Part shown: piece after piece, positions 17,084-26,381 of the stretch
Position numbering within the stretch: position 1 is the stretch's first letter
Layout: each line of letters opens with the position of its first letter
Source: Micromonospora echinospora
Lineage (GTDB): Bacteria > Actinomycetota > Actinomycetes > Mycobacteriales > Micromonosporaceae
DNA length: 64,000 nucleotides
Assembly (NCBI RefSeq): GCF_900091495.1
Contig: NZ_LT607413.1
Span: forward strand, 4,293,001 to 4,357,000
Reading direction: 5' to 3'
Translations under genes and position numbers: made by a program
The notes under the pieces: generated by a model
Told to the model about the DNA's origin: nothing
Database searches by the model: none
What the model saw: the letters and a program-made list of their open reading frames with translations, nothing else

Positions 17084-18631
17084 ATGAACACCGCGCAGTT
17101 CTCCCCGGCCGGCACACTGACCGCCGAGGACCTGGGCACCATCCACCTGATCGGGGTGGGCGGGGTCGGCATGAGCGGCCTGGCCCGGCTCTTCCTCACC
17201 CGGGGCATCCGCACCACCGGCAGCGAACTGCGGGAGTGGCCCTCGCTGGCCGGCCTGCGCGCGCTGGGCGGCACCATCCACATGACCCACGAGCCGGCCA
17301 ACCTCGACGGTGTGGACACCGTGGTCTACTCGTCGGCCATCCCGGCGGACCACCTGGAGATGGTGGAGGCCCGCCGGCGCGGCCTGCGGGTGCTGCACCG
17401 CTCCGAGGCCCTCGCGGCGGCGATGACCGGCCGGCGGGCGGTGGCCGTCGCCGGCACCCACGGCAAGACCACCACCACCTCGATGGTGACCATGGTGCTC
17501 CAGCAGGCCGGGGAGGACCCGTCGTTCGTCATCGGCGGGGAGATCTCCGAGGTGGGCTCGGGCGCGCACCACGGCACCGGGCAGTACTTCGTGGTGGAGG
17601 CCGACGAGAGCGACCGGTCGTTCCTGATCTACCGGCCGTTCGTCTCGGTGATCACCAACATCGAGCCCGACCACCTCAACACCTACGGCGACTTCGCCAC
17701 CCTGAAGGCGGCCTTCGCCGAGTTCGCCCGGCTCACCGACCCGGAGGGCTTCATCGTCACCTGCGCCGACGACCCGGCCACCCGGGACCTGGCCGCGATG
17801 CTGCGGGCCGAGGGCCGCCGGGTGTACACCTACGGCGAGTCGCCCGACGCCGACCTGCGGATGACCGACATGTCGTCGTCGGCCCGGGGCGTCCGCTACC
17901 TGGCCGAGGTGGACGGACGCGCGCTCGGCGAGATCCGCCTGCCGGTGCCCGGCCGCCACATGGGACTCAACAGCGCTGCCGCGGTGCTCACCGCGTACCT
18001 GCTGGACCTGCCGCTGGCCGCCGCCACGGACGCGCTCGCGGCCTTCCCCGGTGTGCGGCGGCGGTTCGAGCGCAAGGGCGTCGCCGACGGCGTCCTGGTC
18101 TACGACGAGTACGCCTACCACCCGACCTCGATCACCCTGGCACTGCGGACGCTGCGTGAGGTGGCCGGGGAGGGCCGGCTGCTCGTGGTGTTCCAGCCGT
18201 ACCGGCTCTACCGCACCCGCGACCTCCAGGCGGAGATCGCCGAGGGGCTGGCCGTCGCCGACGAGGTGGTGCTGCTGGAGGTCTTCGGCCCGGGTGAGCT
18301 GCGCCAGCCGGGGGAGGGGTCGGCCGCCCTGGTCGAGGCGATCGACCTGCCCGCCGAGCGGAAGGTCTTCGTCGACTCCTGGGAGGCGGCGCCGGTGGAG
18401 GTGGCCCGGCGGGCCCGACCCGGTGACGTGGTGGTCACCATGGGCGCGCCGCCGATCTCCCTGATGGGCGACCAGCTCCTCGACGCGCTGCTGGCCCGGA
18501 CCGGCCACCCCGGCGCGGCCGGCCCGGTGGCCGCCGAGGCCCCGGTCGGCACCACCACCGCCCCGGTGACCGACGTCGCCCGGGACGCCCCGGCCGCCGG
18601 TACGGACGGCGCGTCGCCCACGGCCGGATGA
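17084..18631 (+). CDS. murC: UDP-N-acetylmuramate--amino acid ligase MurC
   Basis: MurC attaches the first amino acid of the stem peptide to UDP-MurNAc. The 515-residue protein has the Rossmann start HLIGVGGVGMSGLA, the P-loop VAGTHGKTTTTSM near residue 125, the motif EADESDRSF and the C-terminal DEYAYHPTSI. Micromonospora wall chemistry is reported to have Gly rather than L-Ala at position one; the specificity of this enzyme cannot be judged from motifs. About 35 Ala/Pro/Thr-rich residues extend the C-terminus. The stop overlaps ftsQ (ATGA). Confidence 0.94.
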   Translation: MNTAQFSPAGTLTAEDLGTIHLIGVGGVGMSGLARLFLTRGIRTTGSELREWPSLAGLRALGGTIHMTHEPANLDGVDTVVYSSAIPADHLEMVEARRRGLRVLHRSEALAAAMTGRRAVAVAGTHGKTTTTSMVTMVLQQAGEDPSFVIGGEISEVGSGAHHGTGQYFVVEADESDRSFLIYRPFVSVITNIEPDHLNTYGDFATLKAAFAEFARLTDPEGFIVTCADDPATRDLAAMLRAEGRRVYTYGESPDADLRMTDMSSSARGVRYLAEVDGRALGEIRLPVPGRHMGLNSAAAVLTAYLLDLPLAAATDALAAFPGVRRRFERKGVADGVLVYDEYAYHPTSITLALRTLREVAGEGRLLVVFQPYRLYRTRDLQAEIAEGLAVADEVVLLEVFGPGELRQPGEGSAALVEAIDLPAERKVFVDSWEAAPVEVARRARPGDVVVTMGAPPISLMGDQLLDALLARTGHPGAAGPVAAEAPVGTTTAPVTDVARDAPAAGTDGASPTAG

Positions 18632-19443
18632 GTCCCGGCCCGGCGCGGGGACGGACGGCCGGCGCGGAGCCCGGGGGACGGCGCGGCCCGGTCCGCCGGT
18701 GGCAGTTGGTCCGGGCCGGCACCGACGCGGTGCCACCGTCGACCCGCCGGTTCATGCAACGGGCCCGGCAGCGCCGGCTGCGTGCCGCACTGCCGTGGGC
18801 GGTGGCGGGCGGGGTGCTGGTGCTCGCCCTGATGGTCACCTGGGTGCTGCTCGGCACCGGCCTGTTCGGAGTGCGCGAGGTGCGGGTGGTCGGGACCGAA
18901 CTGGTCACTCCGGTGCAGGTCCGGCAGGCGGCGGCGGTGCCGGACGGTGTCCCGCTGGCCCGGGTCGACCTGGCGGCCACGGCGGGCCGGATCGGTGAGC
19001 TGCCGCCGGTCGAGCGGGCCACGGTGACCCGGGACTGGCCGGGTGCGCTGGTGGTGCGGGTGGTGGAGCGGACGCCGGTGGCGGTGGTCCCGCAGGGCGA
19101 GCGGTTCGTCGTGGTGGACCGGTTCGGGGTGGCGTTCCGGACGGAACCGGTGCGCCCGGAGGGCCTGCCGCTGGCCCGGGTGGCCCGCCCCGGTCCGGAC
19201 GACCCGGAGACCCGGGCGGCGCTGGAGGTGCTCGCCGTGCTCACCCCGCCGTTACGCGAGGCGCTGGTGGACGTCACGGTGGAGGGACTGGCCCGGATCA
19301 CGGTCCGACTCTCCGAGGGGCGCACGATCGTCTGGGGCGACGCGACGCGGGGCGAGGACAAGGCCCGGGTGGCGACCACCCTGCTCGGTCGGGATGCCGA
19401 CACCATCGACGTCAGTGCCCCCGACGTGGTGACTTTCCGCTGA
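18628..19443 (+). CDS. ftsQ: Cell division protein FtsQ
   Basis: FtsQ links the early and late divisome and recruits FtsB/FtsL. The 271-residue protein has a basic cytoplasmic tail, one membrane segment (about 51-75) and a POTRA domain (FGVREVRVVGTELVTPVQVR) followed by the FtsQ beta domain. The stop is followed by a 241-nt gap that holds the ftsZ promoter region. Length and order (murC, ftsQ, ftsZ) are typical of actinobacteria. Confidence 0.92.
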   Translation: MSPGPARGRTAGAEPGGRRGPVRRWQLVRAGTDAVPPSTRRFMQRARQRRLRAALPWAVAGGVLVLALMVTWVLLGTGLFGVREVRVVGTELVTPVQVRQAAAVPDGVPLARVDLAATAGRIGELPPVERATVTRDWPGALVVRVVERTPVAVVPQGERFVVVDRFGVAFRTEPVRPEGLPLARVARPGPDDPETRAALEVLAVLTPPLREALVDVTVEGLARITVRLSEGRTIVWGDATRGEDKARVATTLLGRDADTIDVSAPDVVTFR

Positions 19444-19552
19444 TCCGGGTGGCCGGGGAGGGTGAGCCTGCCCGCTCTCCGCGACGACACGCCGGTCAGG
19501 TCCTTGGCTCATCGGGCAGGGACGCTTACGTTGCCCGGAAGAGGATCAATAG

Positions 19553-19581
19553 TTGACATAACTGTAAGCCTCTAGTAGAGG
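19553..19581 (+). promoter_or_regulatory. ftsZ promoter (TTGACA, 17 bp, TAGAGG)
   Basis: A consensus -35 TTGACA at 19553-19558 and a weaker -10 TAGAGG at 19576-19581 are separated by 17 bp, in an AT-rich island unusual for this genome. Transcription would start about 95 nt before ftsZ, giving a long leader. A second TTGACG at about 19616 might serve another promoter. Confidence 0.6.
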
Positions 19582-19684
19582 GTGAAGGTTAGCCCTTCGT
19601 CTTCACGGGTGATAGTTGACGTCGACGGCGATCCGGGGCGAGCCGTCGGTCGGCGTGGCCAATCTCGAAGGGAAAGGACCGGAG

Positions 19685-20800
19685 ATGACACCTCCGCACA
19701 ACTACCTGGCGGTCATCAAGGTCGTCGGCATCGGGGGCGGCGGGGTCAACGCCGTCAACCGGATGATCGAGGTTGGGCTCAAGGGCGTCGAGTTCATCGC
19801 GATCAACACCGATGCGCAGGCGCTGCTGATGAGTGACGCCGACGTCAAGCTCGACGTCGGCCGGGAACTGACCCGGGGGCTCGGCGCGGGCGCCAACCCC
19901 GACGTGGGCAAGAACGCCGCCGAGGACCACCGCGACGAGATCGAGGAGGTGCTCAAGGGCGCCGACATGGTCTTCGTGACCTGCGGCGAGGGCGGCGGCA
20001 CCGGCACCGGCGGGGCGCCCGTGGTGGCGAACATCGCCCGCAAGCTGGGGGCGCTGACCATCGGTGTGGTCACCCGGCCGTTCTCCTTCGAGGGCAAGCG
20101 GCGGCAGGTGCAGGCCGAGGCCGGCATAGAGGAACTCCGCAACCAGTGCGACACGCTGATCGTCATCCCGAACGACCGGCTGCTGGCCCTCGGTGACCGG
20201 GGCATCAGCATGATGGACGCCTTCCGCCAGGCGGACCAGGTGCTCCTCTCCGGTGTCCAGGGCATCACCGACCTGATCACCACGCCCGGTCTGATCAACC
20301 TGGACTTCGCCGACGTCAAGAGCGTGATGAGCGGCGCGGGCAGCGCGCTGATGGGCATCGGCAGCGCCCGGGGCGAGAACCGCGCCGTCGAGGCGGCCGA
20401 GGCGGCCATCTCCAGCCCGCTGCTGGAGCAGAGCATGGACGGCGCACGCGGCGTGCTGCTCTCCATCGCCGGCGGCTCCGACCTGGGCCTGTTCGAGATC
20501 AACGACGCGGCCCAGTTGGTCACCGACGCGGCCCACCCGGACGCGAACATCATCTTCGGCGCGGTCATCGACGACGCGCTCGGCGACGAGGTGCGGGTGA
20601 CCGTGATCGCCGCCGGCTTCGACGGCGGCGCGCCGGCGTACAAGGCGGTCGACTCGGGACGCAAGACCAACCAGAACCAGCCGACCACCCCGCCCGCGCC
20701 GACCCCGCAGCAGGCCACGATGCCCCCGCCCAGCCAGTCGCCCCGTCGGGTGCTCTTCGACGACGTCGACGTGCCCGACTTCCTCAAGAACGGGTCCTGA
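19685..20800 (+). CDS. ftsZ: Cell division GTPase FtsZ
   Basis: FtsZ is the tubulin homologue that forms the Z-ring. I chose the ATG at 19685, behind GAAAGGA, giving 371 residues. The tubulin signature is [14 protein letters not shown] near residue 100, and the T7 loop includes [11 protein letters not shown]. The C-terminal peptide that binds SepF and other partners ends in [13 protein letters not shown] Gln/Pro-rich linker of about 35 residues precedes that tail. Overlap with the next gene is absent (9-nt gap). Confidence 0.97.
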   Translation: MTPPHNYLAVIKVVGIGGGGVNAVNRMIEVGLKGVEFIAINTDAQALLMSDADVKLDVGRELTRGLGAGANPDVGKNAAEDHRDEIEEVLKGADMVFVTCGEGGGTGTGGAPVVANIARKLGALTIGVVTRPFSFEGKRRQVQAEAGIEELRNQCDTLIVIPNDRLLALGDRGISMMDAFRQADQVLLSGVQGITDLITTPGLINLDFADVKSVMSGAGSALMGIGSARGENRAVEAAEAAISSPLLEQSMDGARGVLLSIAGGSDLGLFEINDAAQLVTDAAHPDANIIFGAVIDDALGDEVRVTVIAAGFDGGAPAYKAVDSGRKTNQNQPTTPPAPTPQQATMPPPSQSPRRVLFDDVDVPDFLKNGS

Positions 20801-20809
20801 GACGCGCCC

Positions 20810-21556
20810 ATGACCGACCGGACCACCCAGGTACGCCCCGACCGCCGTGCCGACCTCGCCGCCGGGCTTGCCCGGGTACGGGCGAGGATCGCCGAGGCCT
20901 GCGCCGCCGTCGGGCGGGACCGTGCCGAGGTGACGATGATCGCGGTGACCAAGACCTACCCGGCCGGTGACGTGATCGCGCTGGCCGGGCTCGGTGTCGT
21001 GGACGTGGGGGAGAACCGCGACCAGGAGGCGTCCGCCAAGGCCGCCGAGGTGGCGGCGGCCGGGGCGCACCCCCGGTGGCACTTCATCGGGCAGCTCCAG
21101 CGCAACAAGTGCCGGTCGGTGGTCCGCTACGCCGACGTGGTCCACTCGGTGGACAGCGTCCGGCTGGCCGACGCGCTCGGCACCGCCGCCGGCTCGGAAC
21201 GGGACCGGCCGTTGGAGGCGTTGGTGCAGGTCAGCATCGACGGTGACCCGGCCCGGGGTGGGGCCCTGCCGGACTCCGCCGACCCGGACCGGGGCCTGCT
21301 CCGGGTGGCCGGGGCGGTGGCCGGGGCCGCGCCGCTGCGGCTGGCCGGGCTGATGGCGGTGGCGCCGCTGGGCTGGGAGCCGGAGCGGGCGTTCGCCCGG
21401 CTCGCCGAGGTGGCCGAGGGGTTCCGGGCCGTCCACCCGGAAGCCACCGCGCTCTCCGCCGGCATGAGCGGCGACCTGGAGGTCGCGATCGGATACGGCG
21501 CGACACATGTCCGCGTCGGCAGCGCGTTGCTCGGAATGCGTCCCACGCTGCGGTAG
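20810..21556 (+). CDS. YggS-family PLP homeostasis protein
   Basis: This belongs to the PLPBP/YggS family, single-domain fold-III PLP-binding proteins that control free pyridoxal phosphate and amino-acid pools. The PLP lysine lies in MIAVTKTYPA, and other family motifs are VGENRDQEA, HFIGQLQRNK and AGMSGDLEVAI near the C-terminus. It is 248 residues, and its place just after ftsZ and before sepF is conserved in Gram-positive bacteria. No enzyme activity is expected. Confidence 0.9.
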   Translation: MTDRTTQVRPDRRADLAAGLARVRARIAEACAAVGRDRAEVTMIAVTKTYPAGDVIALAGLGVVDVGENRDQEASAKAAEVAAAGAHPRWHFIGQLQRNKCRSVVRYADVVHSVDSVRLADALGTAAGSERDRPLEALVQVSIDGDPARGGALPDSADPDRGLLRVAGAVAGAAPLRLAGLMAVAPLGWEPERAFARLAEVAEGFRAVHPEATALSAGMSGDLEVAIGYGATHVRVGSALLGMRPTLR

Positions 21557-21742
21557 CCTTCGCGGGAAGGCAAATTACATCAGTGTTGTTTGGGCCGGCG
21601 TCCCATGTCGGGGGTCAGGCGGACGACCGCGAATCGTCCGCTGCGGTTGCCGGCCCGGTCCGGTGGGCAAGGGGAGTCCCACACGCGACACGCGACACGG
21701 GCACGGGGGCGCGTGCCGCACGGCGGACGGAAGGGCGCGGCG

Positions 21743-22450
21743 ATGGGTGCACTGCGCAAGGCGGGGGTCTGGCTCGGTCTCGTCGAGGAGGACGACGAGC
21801 GGGGCTACGACGACGGTGGCTACGAGAAGGGCGGCTACCGCGAGTCGCGGTACCGGCAGAGCCGGTACGCCGAGGAGTTCGCCGACGATGATGACGACGA
21901 CACCGACGACCCGCCGGCCCCCCGGCCGCGTGCGGGCGAGCGGACCCGGCTGACCGAGCGGGCGTCCGCGCGTGCGGACAGTGACCGGGCCGACGCCGAC
22001 CGGCTGGAGCGTACCGATCGGACGGAGCGCGCGGAGCGGGCCAGCGTCCGCTCGATCACCCGGCCCGGGACCGGGGAGGCCTCCGGCGTGGCGTACCACA
22101 CCCGGGACAACCTGGCCCTGGCGCCGCAGGCCCAGCCCCGGGAGCGGTCGGTGGTCGCCGAGGAGGAGCAGCGTTACCAGATCACCACGCTGCACCCGAC
22201 GACCTACCGCGAGGCCCGGACCATCGGCGAGCACTTCCGCGACGGCGTCCCGGTGATCATCAACCTCACCGAGATGGACGAGGCGGATGCCCGCCGTCTG
22301 GTGGACTTCGCCGCCGGATTGGCGTTCGGGCTGCGGGGTACGATCGAGCGCGTGACCAACCGGGTGTTCCTGCTCTCGCCGGCCAATGTCCAGGTCACCG
22401 CGGAGGACAAGGCCAAGATCGCTGAGGGTGGCTTTTTCAGCCTGGGTTAA
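21743..22450 (+). CDS. sepF: Cell division protein SepF
   Basis: SepF anchors FtsZ to the membrane and aligns its filaments. The protein is 235 residues. An amphipathic N-terminal helix (MGALRKAGVWLGL) serves as membrane anchor. A long charged linker follows, with YRESRYRQSRY, an acidic DDDDDDTDD run and RTxR repeats. The SepF core begins near residue 150 (YQITTLHPTTYREARTIGEHF). The ATG at 21743 is chosen over upstream in-frame starts because the amphipathic helix begins there. The 186-nt leader contains no other gene. Confidence 0.93.
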   Translation: MGALRKAGVWLGLVEEDDERGYDDGGYEKGGYRESRYRQSRYAEEFADDDDDDTDDPPAPRPRAGERTRLTERASARADSDRADADRLERTDRTERAERASVRSITRPGTGEASGVAYHTRDNLALAPQAQPRERSVVAEEEQRYQITTLHPTTYREARTIGEHFRDGVPVIINLTEMDEADARRLVDFAAGLAFGLRGTIERVTNRVFLLSPANVQVTAEDKAKIAEGGFFSLG

Positions 22451-22479
22451 CACCCCCCGACCGAGGGACGTCGCCTACC

Positions 22480-22779
22480 GTGTTGTCGATCGTGCTCCAG
22501 GTGCTGTACCTGATCCTGTACGTCTTCCTGCTCCTCCTGCTGGCCCGCTTCGTGCTCAGCGCCGTCCTCCAGTACGGTCGCCGCTGGCAGCCCGGTCGGG
22601 GAGCGTCGGCGGGACTGGAATCCGTGTGGAGCGTCACTGATCCGCCCCTCAAGGCGTTGAGGCGGGTGATCCCTCCGCTGCGGATTGGTACCGTGAGCAT
22701 CGACCTGGCTTCCCTTGTGCTCCTGGTTATCCTGTTCGTGCTGATGGAGTTCGTGTTAAGGCGGCTGATCCTCGGGTGA
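22480..22779 (+). CDS. YggT-family membrane protein
   Basis: This small (99-residue) membrane protein has two hydrophobic segments (about 3-27 and 72-97) flanking the family motif ([27 protein letters not shown]). YggT homologues sit between sepF and divIVA in many Gram-positive bacteria and are proposed to help osmotic tolerance or division. The start is a GTG. Confidence 0.88.
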   Translation: MLSIVLQVLYLILYVFLLLLLARFVLSAVLQYGRRWQPGRGASAGLESVWSVTDPPLKALRRVIPPLRIGTVSIDLASLVLLVILFVLMEFVLRRLILG

Positions 22780-22831
22780 ACACCCGGTGACCCAGCCCGC
22801 TACGCGGCCGCAACTGACCCGAGGAGTTTCG

Positions 22832-23632
22832 ATGCCGCTGACCCCGGCCGACGTTCACAACGTCGCCTTCAAAAAGCCGCCGATCGGCAAGCGGGGGTAT
22901 GACGAGGAGGAGGTTGACGCCTTCCTGGACGAGGTCGAGCGCGAGCTGGCCCGTCTGATCGAGGAGAACAACGAGCTCCGCGCCCAGGTGGAGCGCGGTG
23001 GTCGTGGTGCCGCCCCGGCCGGCCCCGGTGCCGACCCCCGGCTCGCCGCCGAGCTGAACGACGTGAAGGCCCAGCTCGACCGCATCCAGCGGGACAAGGC
23101 CGCCGCCGAGCAGGCCGCCCGCGCCATGCAGGCCGAGCTGGAGCAGGTCCGCTCCCAGGGTGCCCCGGCTGCTGGCGGTGACGGCGAGCAGCAGGCGCTG
23201 CGGGTGCTGATGATGGCCCAGCGCACCGCCGACGACCACCTCTCCGACGCCCGCCGGGAGGCCGACCAGCTTCTCTCCGAGGCCCGGACGAAGGCCGAGG
23301 AGGTCACCCGCGAGGCCCGCAACAAGGCGGACGCGCTGGAGCGGGACGCCCGCCAGCGGCACCAGGAGGCGATGGGCGGGCTGGACGCCAAGCGCACCGC
23401 CCTGCAGAAGCACATCGAGGAGCTCAAGCAGTTCGAGCGCGAGTACCGCACCCGGCTCAAGGCCTACCTGGAGAGCCAGCTGCGTGACCTCGGCGCCCGG
23501 GGCCAGGACCTGGAGGCGGACATCACCCGCACCGAGGGTGGCCGCAGCGTCGGCAACGGTGGCCTGGCCGCCGCCGGCCTCGGCGGGTCGTACAGCGGGG
23601 GCCGCTCCAACGCCCTCGAAGCCGGCCACTGA
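22832..23632 (+). CDS. divIVA: Polar growth and division protein DivIVA (Wag31)
   Basis: DivIVA marks curved membrane and directs tip growth in actinobacteria. The ATG at 22832 follows GAGGAG at 8 nt; an upstream in-frame start is unlikely. The 266-residue protein begins with the conserved membrane-binding segment ([20 protein letters not shown]). It continues with coiled coils (about 30-65 and 85-225) broken by a Gly/Pro/Ala linker, and ends with a Gly/Ser-rich tail. It closes the dcw cluster. Confidence 0.94.
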   Translation: MPLTPADVHNVAFKKPPIGKRGYDEEEVDAFLDEVERELARLIEENNELRAQVERGGRGAAPAGPGADPRLAAELNDVKAQLDRIQRDKAAAEQAARAMQAELEQVRSQGAPAAGGDGEQQALRVLMMAQRTADDHLSDARREADQLLSEARTKAEEVTREARNKADALERDARQRHQEAMGGLDAKRTALQKHIEELKQFEREYRTRLKAYLESQLRDLGARGQDLEADITRTEGGRSVGNGGLAAAGLGGSYSGGRSNALEAGH

Positions 23633-23680
23633 GCCCGGTCACCAGCTGACCCGGATCGGACGACGCGACGGGGGTGAGCC

Positions 23681-24319
23681 GTGATAGTCGGCAGTCTCGT
23701 GCTCATCCTCGTCGCCGTCGTGCTCCTGGTGGCTGGTCTCGTCGGCGGCTCCAGCGTCCTGCTGGTCGCCTCCATCGGGGCCAGCCTGCTGGCCGCCGTG
23801 GCTCTCGTGGTGGGTGCCCGCCAGGTGGCCACCGCCCGGGCAACGGCGGATCCGGCAGTCTCGACCGATCGTCGGCGTGAGCCGGCGGCGGCCGGGGCGA
23901 CAGCGACCAGCTTCCGGCGTACCGCGGGGCAGGCCGTACCGGCCCAGTTCGCCCCCACGACGGACGGCACCGGTGACAGCGGGTGGCGGCAACCGCCCGG
24001 GTCGCCGGTGGCCGAACCGGAACCGCAGGGCCCGCCCGGTCCACCGGCCGCCGGGACCCGGGACGACGATCCCGGGCCGGCCGACGACGAGCCCGGTGTG
24101 CAGGAGGTCTCTCCGGCCGACGCGGCCCGGGTGGCCCGGCTCGACACCGAGGTCCTGGTGGTGGACGGCCGGCCCCGCTACCACGTCGCCGACTGTCTCC
24201 ACCTGCTCGGTCGGGAGCCCGAGCCGCTGCCCGCATCCGAGGCCGTCGAGCTGGGTTTCACCCCCTGCGCGGACTGCGCACCGGACACGGTCCTGCTCGC
24301 CGACCCCCGCCCGTCCTGA
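23681..24319 (+). CDS. Two-TM protein with C-terminal Cys/His motif, function unknown
   Basis: I do not recognise a named family. Two adjacent membrane segments (about 3-22 and 26-45) are followed by a Pro/Ala-rich linker and a compact C-terminal domain. That domain contains RPRYHVADCLHLLGRE, then GFTPCADCAPD. The order H-x3-C ... C-x2-C with a GxxPC core resembles the zinc-binding fold of Ada-like domains. The GTG start has GGGGGTGAGCC just upstream. It follows divIVA and may be a cell-envelope protein; that is only a guess from context. Confidence 0.75.
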   Translation: MIVGSLVLILVAVVLLVAGLVGGSSVLLVASIGASLLAAVALVVGARQVATARATADPAVSTDRRREPAAAGATATSFRRTAGQAVPAQFAPTTDGTGDSGWRQPPGSPVAEPEPQGPPGPPAAGTRDDDPGPADDEPGVQEVSPADAARVARLDTEVLVVDGRPRYHVADCLHLLGREPEPLPASEAVELGFTPCADCAPDTVLLADPRPS

Positions 24320-24328
24320 CCGGTCGCC

Positions 24329-24634
24329 GTGGGCGGGGAGGAGACGCTGACCGTCGCGGTCCGGGTCAAGCCCGGGGCGTCCCGCGCGCGGGTGGGCGGG
24401 CGCTACGACGGCCCACACGGGCCGGCCCTGGTCGTCGCGGTGAACGCTCCTGCGGTGGACGGCCGGGCGACCGAGGCGGCCCGGCGGGCACTGGCGCAGG
24501 CGCTCGGCGTACGACCGGCGGCGGTGTCCCTGCGTGCCGGCGCGGCGAGCCGCGACAAACTCTTCCTGGTGGCGCACCCCGAACCGGCCGTGTCGGCGTT
24601 GCTGTCCCGGCTACGCGACGGACCGGACGGGTGA
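24329..24634 (+). CDS. DUF167 (YggU family) protein
   Basis: This 101-residue protein has the DUF167 pattern: VAVRVKPGASRARVGG near the N-terminus, VAVNAPAVDGRATEAARRALAQ in the middle and SLRAGAASRDKLFLV at the end. YggU members have no agreed function but are often encoded near yggS, yggT and sepF, as here. It starts with GTG, 9 nt after the previous stop. Confidence 0.88.
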   Translation: MGGEETLTVAVRVKPGASRARVGGRYDGPHGPALVVAVNAPAVDGRATEAARRALAQALGVRPAAVSLRAGAASRDKLFLVAHPEPAVSALLSRLRDGPDG

Positions 24635-24656
24635 CGGTCGTCCCGGGCGGCCGTCC

Positions 24657-26159
24657 GTGACGCACGACCTGGACGTCGCGCTGCTGCTCGGCGCGGCGGT
24701 CCTGCTGGTGGCCATCGGGGCGGTCCGGTTCTCCACCCGGCTGGGTGTGCCGAGCCTCCTGGTCTACCTGGCGCTCGGCGTGCTGATCGGCCGGTCCGGC
24801 CTGGGCATCCGCTTCGACGACGCCGAGCTGACCCGGATGCTGGGCTTCTGCGCGCTCATCGTGATCATCGCGGAGGGTGGGCTCACCGCCCGGTGGAGCA
24901 CCCTGCGTCCGGTGCTCGGGCTGGCCACCGCGCTCTCCACGGTGGGGGTGCTGGTGAGCATCCTGGTGGTGGGGATCGCCCTCCACCTGCTGCTCGACCT
25001 GGACTGGCGGCTCGCGCTCCTCTACGGCGCGGTGCTCTCCTCGACCGACGCGGCGGCGGTCTTCGCCACCCTGCGCCGGCTGCGCCTGCCGCCCCGCCTG
25101 GTGGCCACCCTGGAGGCCGAGTCGGGGATGAACGACGCCCCGGTGGTGCTGCTGGTGGTGCTGCTGTCCCGGGGCTTCCCGCTGGCCCACCCGTGGTGGT
25201 ACGAGGTGCTCCTGGTCGGCTACGAGCTGGCCGCCGGCGCGGCGGTGGGCTTCGCGGCCGGACACCTCGGCCGGCTGGCGTTGCGCCGGGCCGCGCTGCC
25301 CTCGGCGGGGCTCTACCCGATCGCGGTGGTCGGGTTCACCGTGCTGGCGTACGCGGTCGGGGCGTCGGTGCACGCCTCGGGTTTCCTCGCCGTCTACGTG
25401 GCCGGTGTGCTGCTCGGCAACGCCCGGCTGCCGCACCGGCAGGCGATCCTCGGCTTCGCCGACGGGCTGGCCTGGCTGGCCCAGATCGGCCTCTTCGTGC
25501 TGCTCGGGCTCCTGGTGACCCCGGCCCGGTTGGACGAGGCGATCCTGCCGGCCATGGTGGCGGGTCTGGCGCTGCTCTTCCTCGCCCGGCCGCTCAGTGT
25601 GGCCGCCGCGGCGGCGCCGTTCCGGTTCGGGATCCGGGAGCAGGCCTTCCTCTCCTGGGCCGGGCTGCGTGGCGCGGTGCCGATCGTGCTCGCCACCATT
25701 CCGCTCTCCGCGGGGGTGCCCGGTGCGGACCGGCTCTTCGACTCGGTCTTCGTGCTCGTGGTGATCTTCACGCTGGTACAGGCCGGGACGCTGGCCCCGG
25801 TCGCGCGCCGGCTGCGGGTGACCGCGCCGGCCGAGCCGGCGGAGATCCGGGTGGAGACGGCCCCGCTGGAGCGGATGCGGGCGGACCTGCTCCAGTTGGA
25901 GGTGCCGGCCGGCTCCCGGCTGGCCGGGGTGCACGTCGACGAGTTGCGGCTGCCGCTCGGGGCGTCGGTGACCCTGGTGCTGCGGGACGGCACCGGGTTC
26001 GTGCCCGGCCCGGACACCCGGCTGAAGGTCGGGGACAGCCTGTTGATTGTGGCGACGGACGGGGTGCGGGACGAGGCGGAGCGCCGGCTGCGGGCGGTGA
26101 GTCGTCGGGGACGGTTGGCCCGCTGGTTCGGCGAAACCGGGACTGATAGCGGCGATTGA
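24657..26159 (+). CDS. Potassium/proton antiporter, CPA1 family with TrkA_C domain
   Basis: This is a monovalent cation/proton antiporter similar to CvrA/NhaP2. The GTG at 24657 gives 500 residues. About 12 membrane segments span residues 5-390; characteristic motifs are VYLALGVLIGRSGLG, YGAVLSSTDAAAVFATLR (with the transport Asp) and FLSWAGLRGAVPIVLA. A cytoplasmic TrkA_C domain (about 415-490; LEVPAGSRLAGVHVDEL and KVGDSLLIVATDG) would sense nucleotide or ion signals. Cation specificity cannot be set from sequence. Confidence 0.88.
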   Translation: MTHDLDVALLLGAAVLLVAIGAVRFSTRLGVPSLLVYLALGVLIGRSGLGIRFDDAELTRMLGFCALIVIIAEGGLTARWSTLRPVLGLATALSTVGVLVSILVVGIALHLLLDLDWRLALLYGAVLSSTDAAAVFATLRRLRLPPRLVATLEAESGMNDAPVVLLVVLLSRGFPLAHPWWYEVLLVGYELAAGAAVGFAAGHLGRLALRRAALPSAGLYPIAVVGFTVLAYAVGASVHASGFLAVYVAGVLLGNARLPHRQAILGFADGLAWLAQIGLFVLLGLLVTPARLDEAILPAMVAGLALLFLARPLSVAAAAAPFRFGIREQAFLSWAGLRGAVPIVLATIPLSAGVPGADRLFDSVFVLVVIFTLVQAGTLAPVARRLRVTAPAEPAEIRVETAPLERMRADLLQLEVPAGSRLAGVHVDELRLPLGASVTLVLRDGTGFVPGPDTRLKVGDSLLIVATDGVRDEAERRLRAVSRRGRLARWFGETGTDSGD

Positions 26160-26228
26160 CCTGCTATCGTCCTTTTGCTCCGATTGAGGATTGTTCGGGG
26201 ATGAAATACGGGATATCGGTGCGGCACG

Positions 26229-26257
26229 TTGTCGGACGCCTGTACGTTCCGTATTCT
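26229..26257 (+). promoter_or_regulatory. Promoter upstream of the TraR/DksA-like gene (TTGTCG, 17 bp, TATTCT)
   Basis: TTGTCG (26229-26234) and TATTCT (26252-26257) are separated by exactly 17 bp in an AT-rich stretch. Transcription would start near 26264, about 118 nt before the ATG at 26382 and just before a terminator-like hairpin. Confidence 0.5.
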
Positions 26258-26273
26258 TGCGAATCTCTGGAGT

Positions 26274-26302
26274 GCGCGACGGCCCTGTCGCGCGCCCCTT
26301 TT
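26274..26302 (+). terminator. Terminator-like hairpin in the leader of the TraR/DksA-like gene
   Basis: GCGCGAC (26274-26280) pairs with GTCGCGC (26287-26293) around a 6-nt loop and is followed by GCCCCTTTTG. It lies downstream of the antiporter stop and also about 10 nt after the predicted start of the next transcript, so it could end the first unit or attenuate the second. Confidence 0.5.
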
Positions 26303-26381
26303 GTTCATGGGGGACGCCACCGTCGGCGACCCCCGTCCAGGCACCGGGGACGCCGCGGGTGCCGCGGCCGAGGGAGTGACG

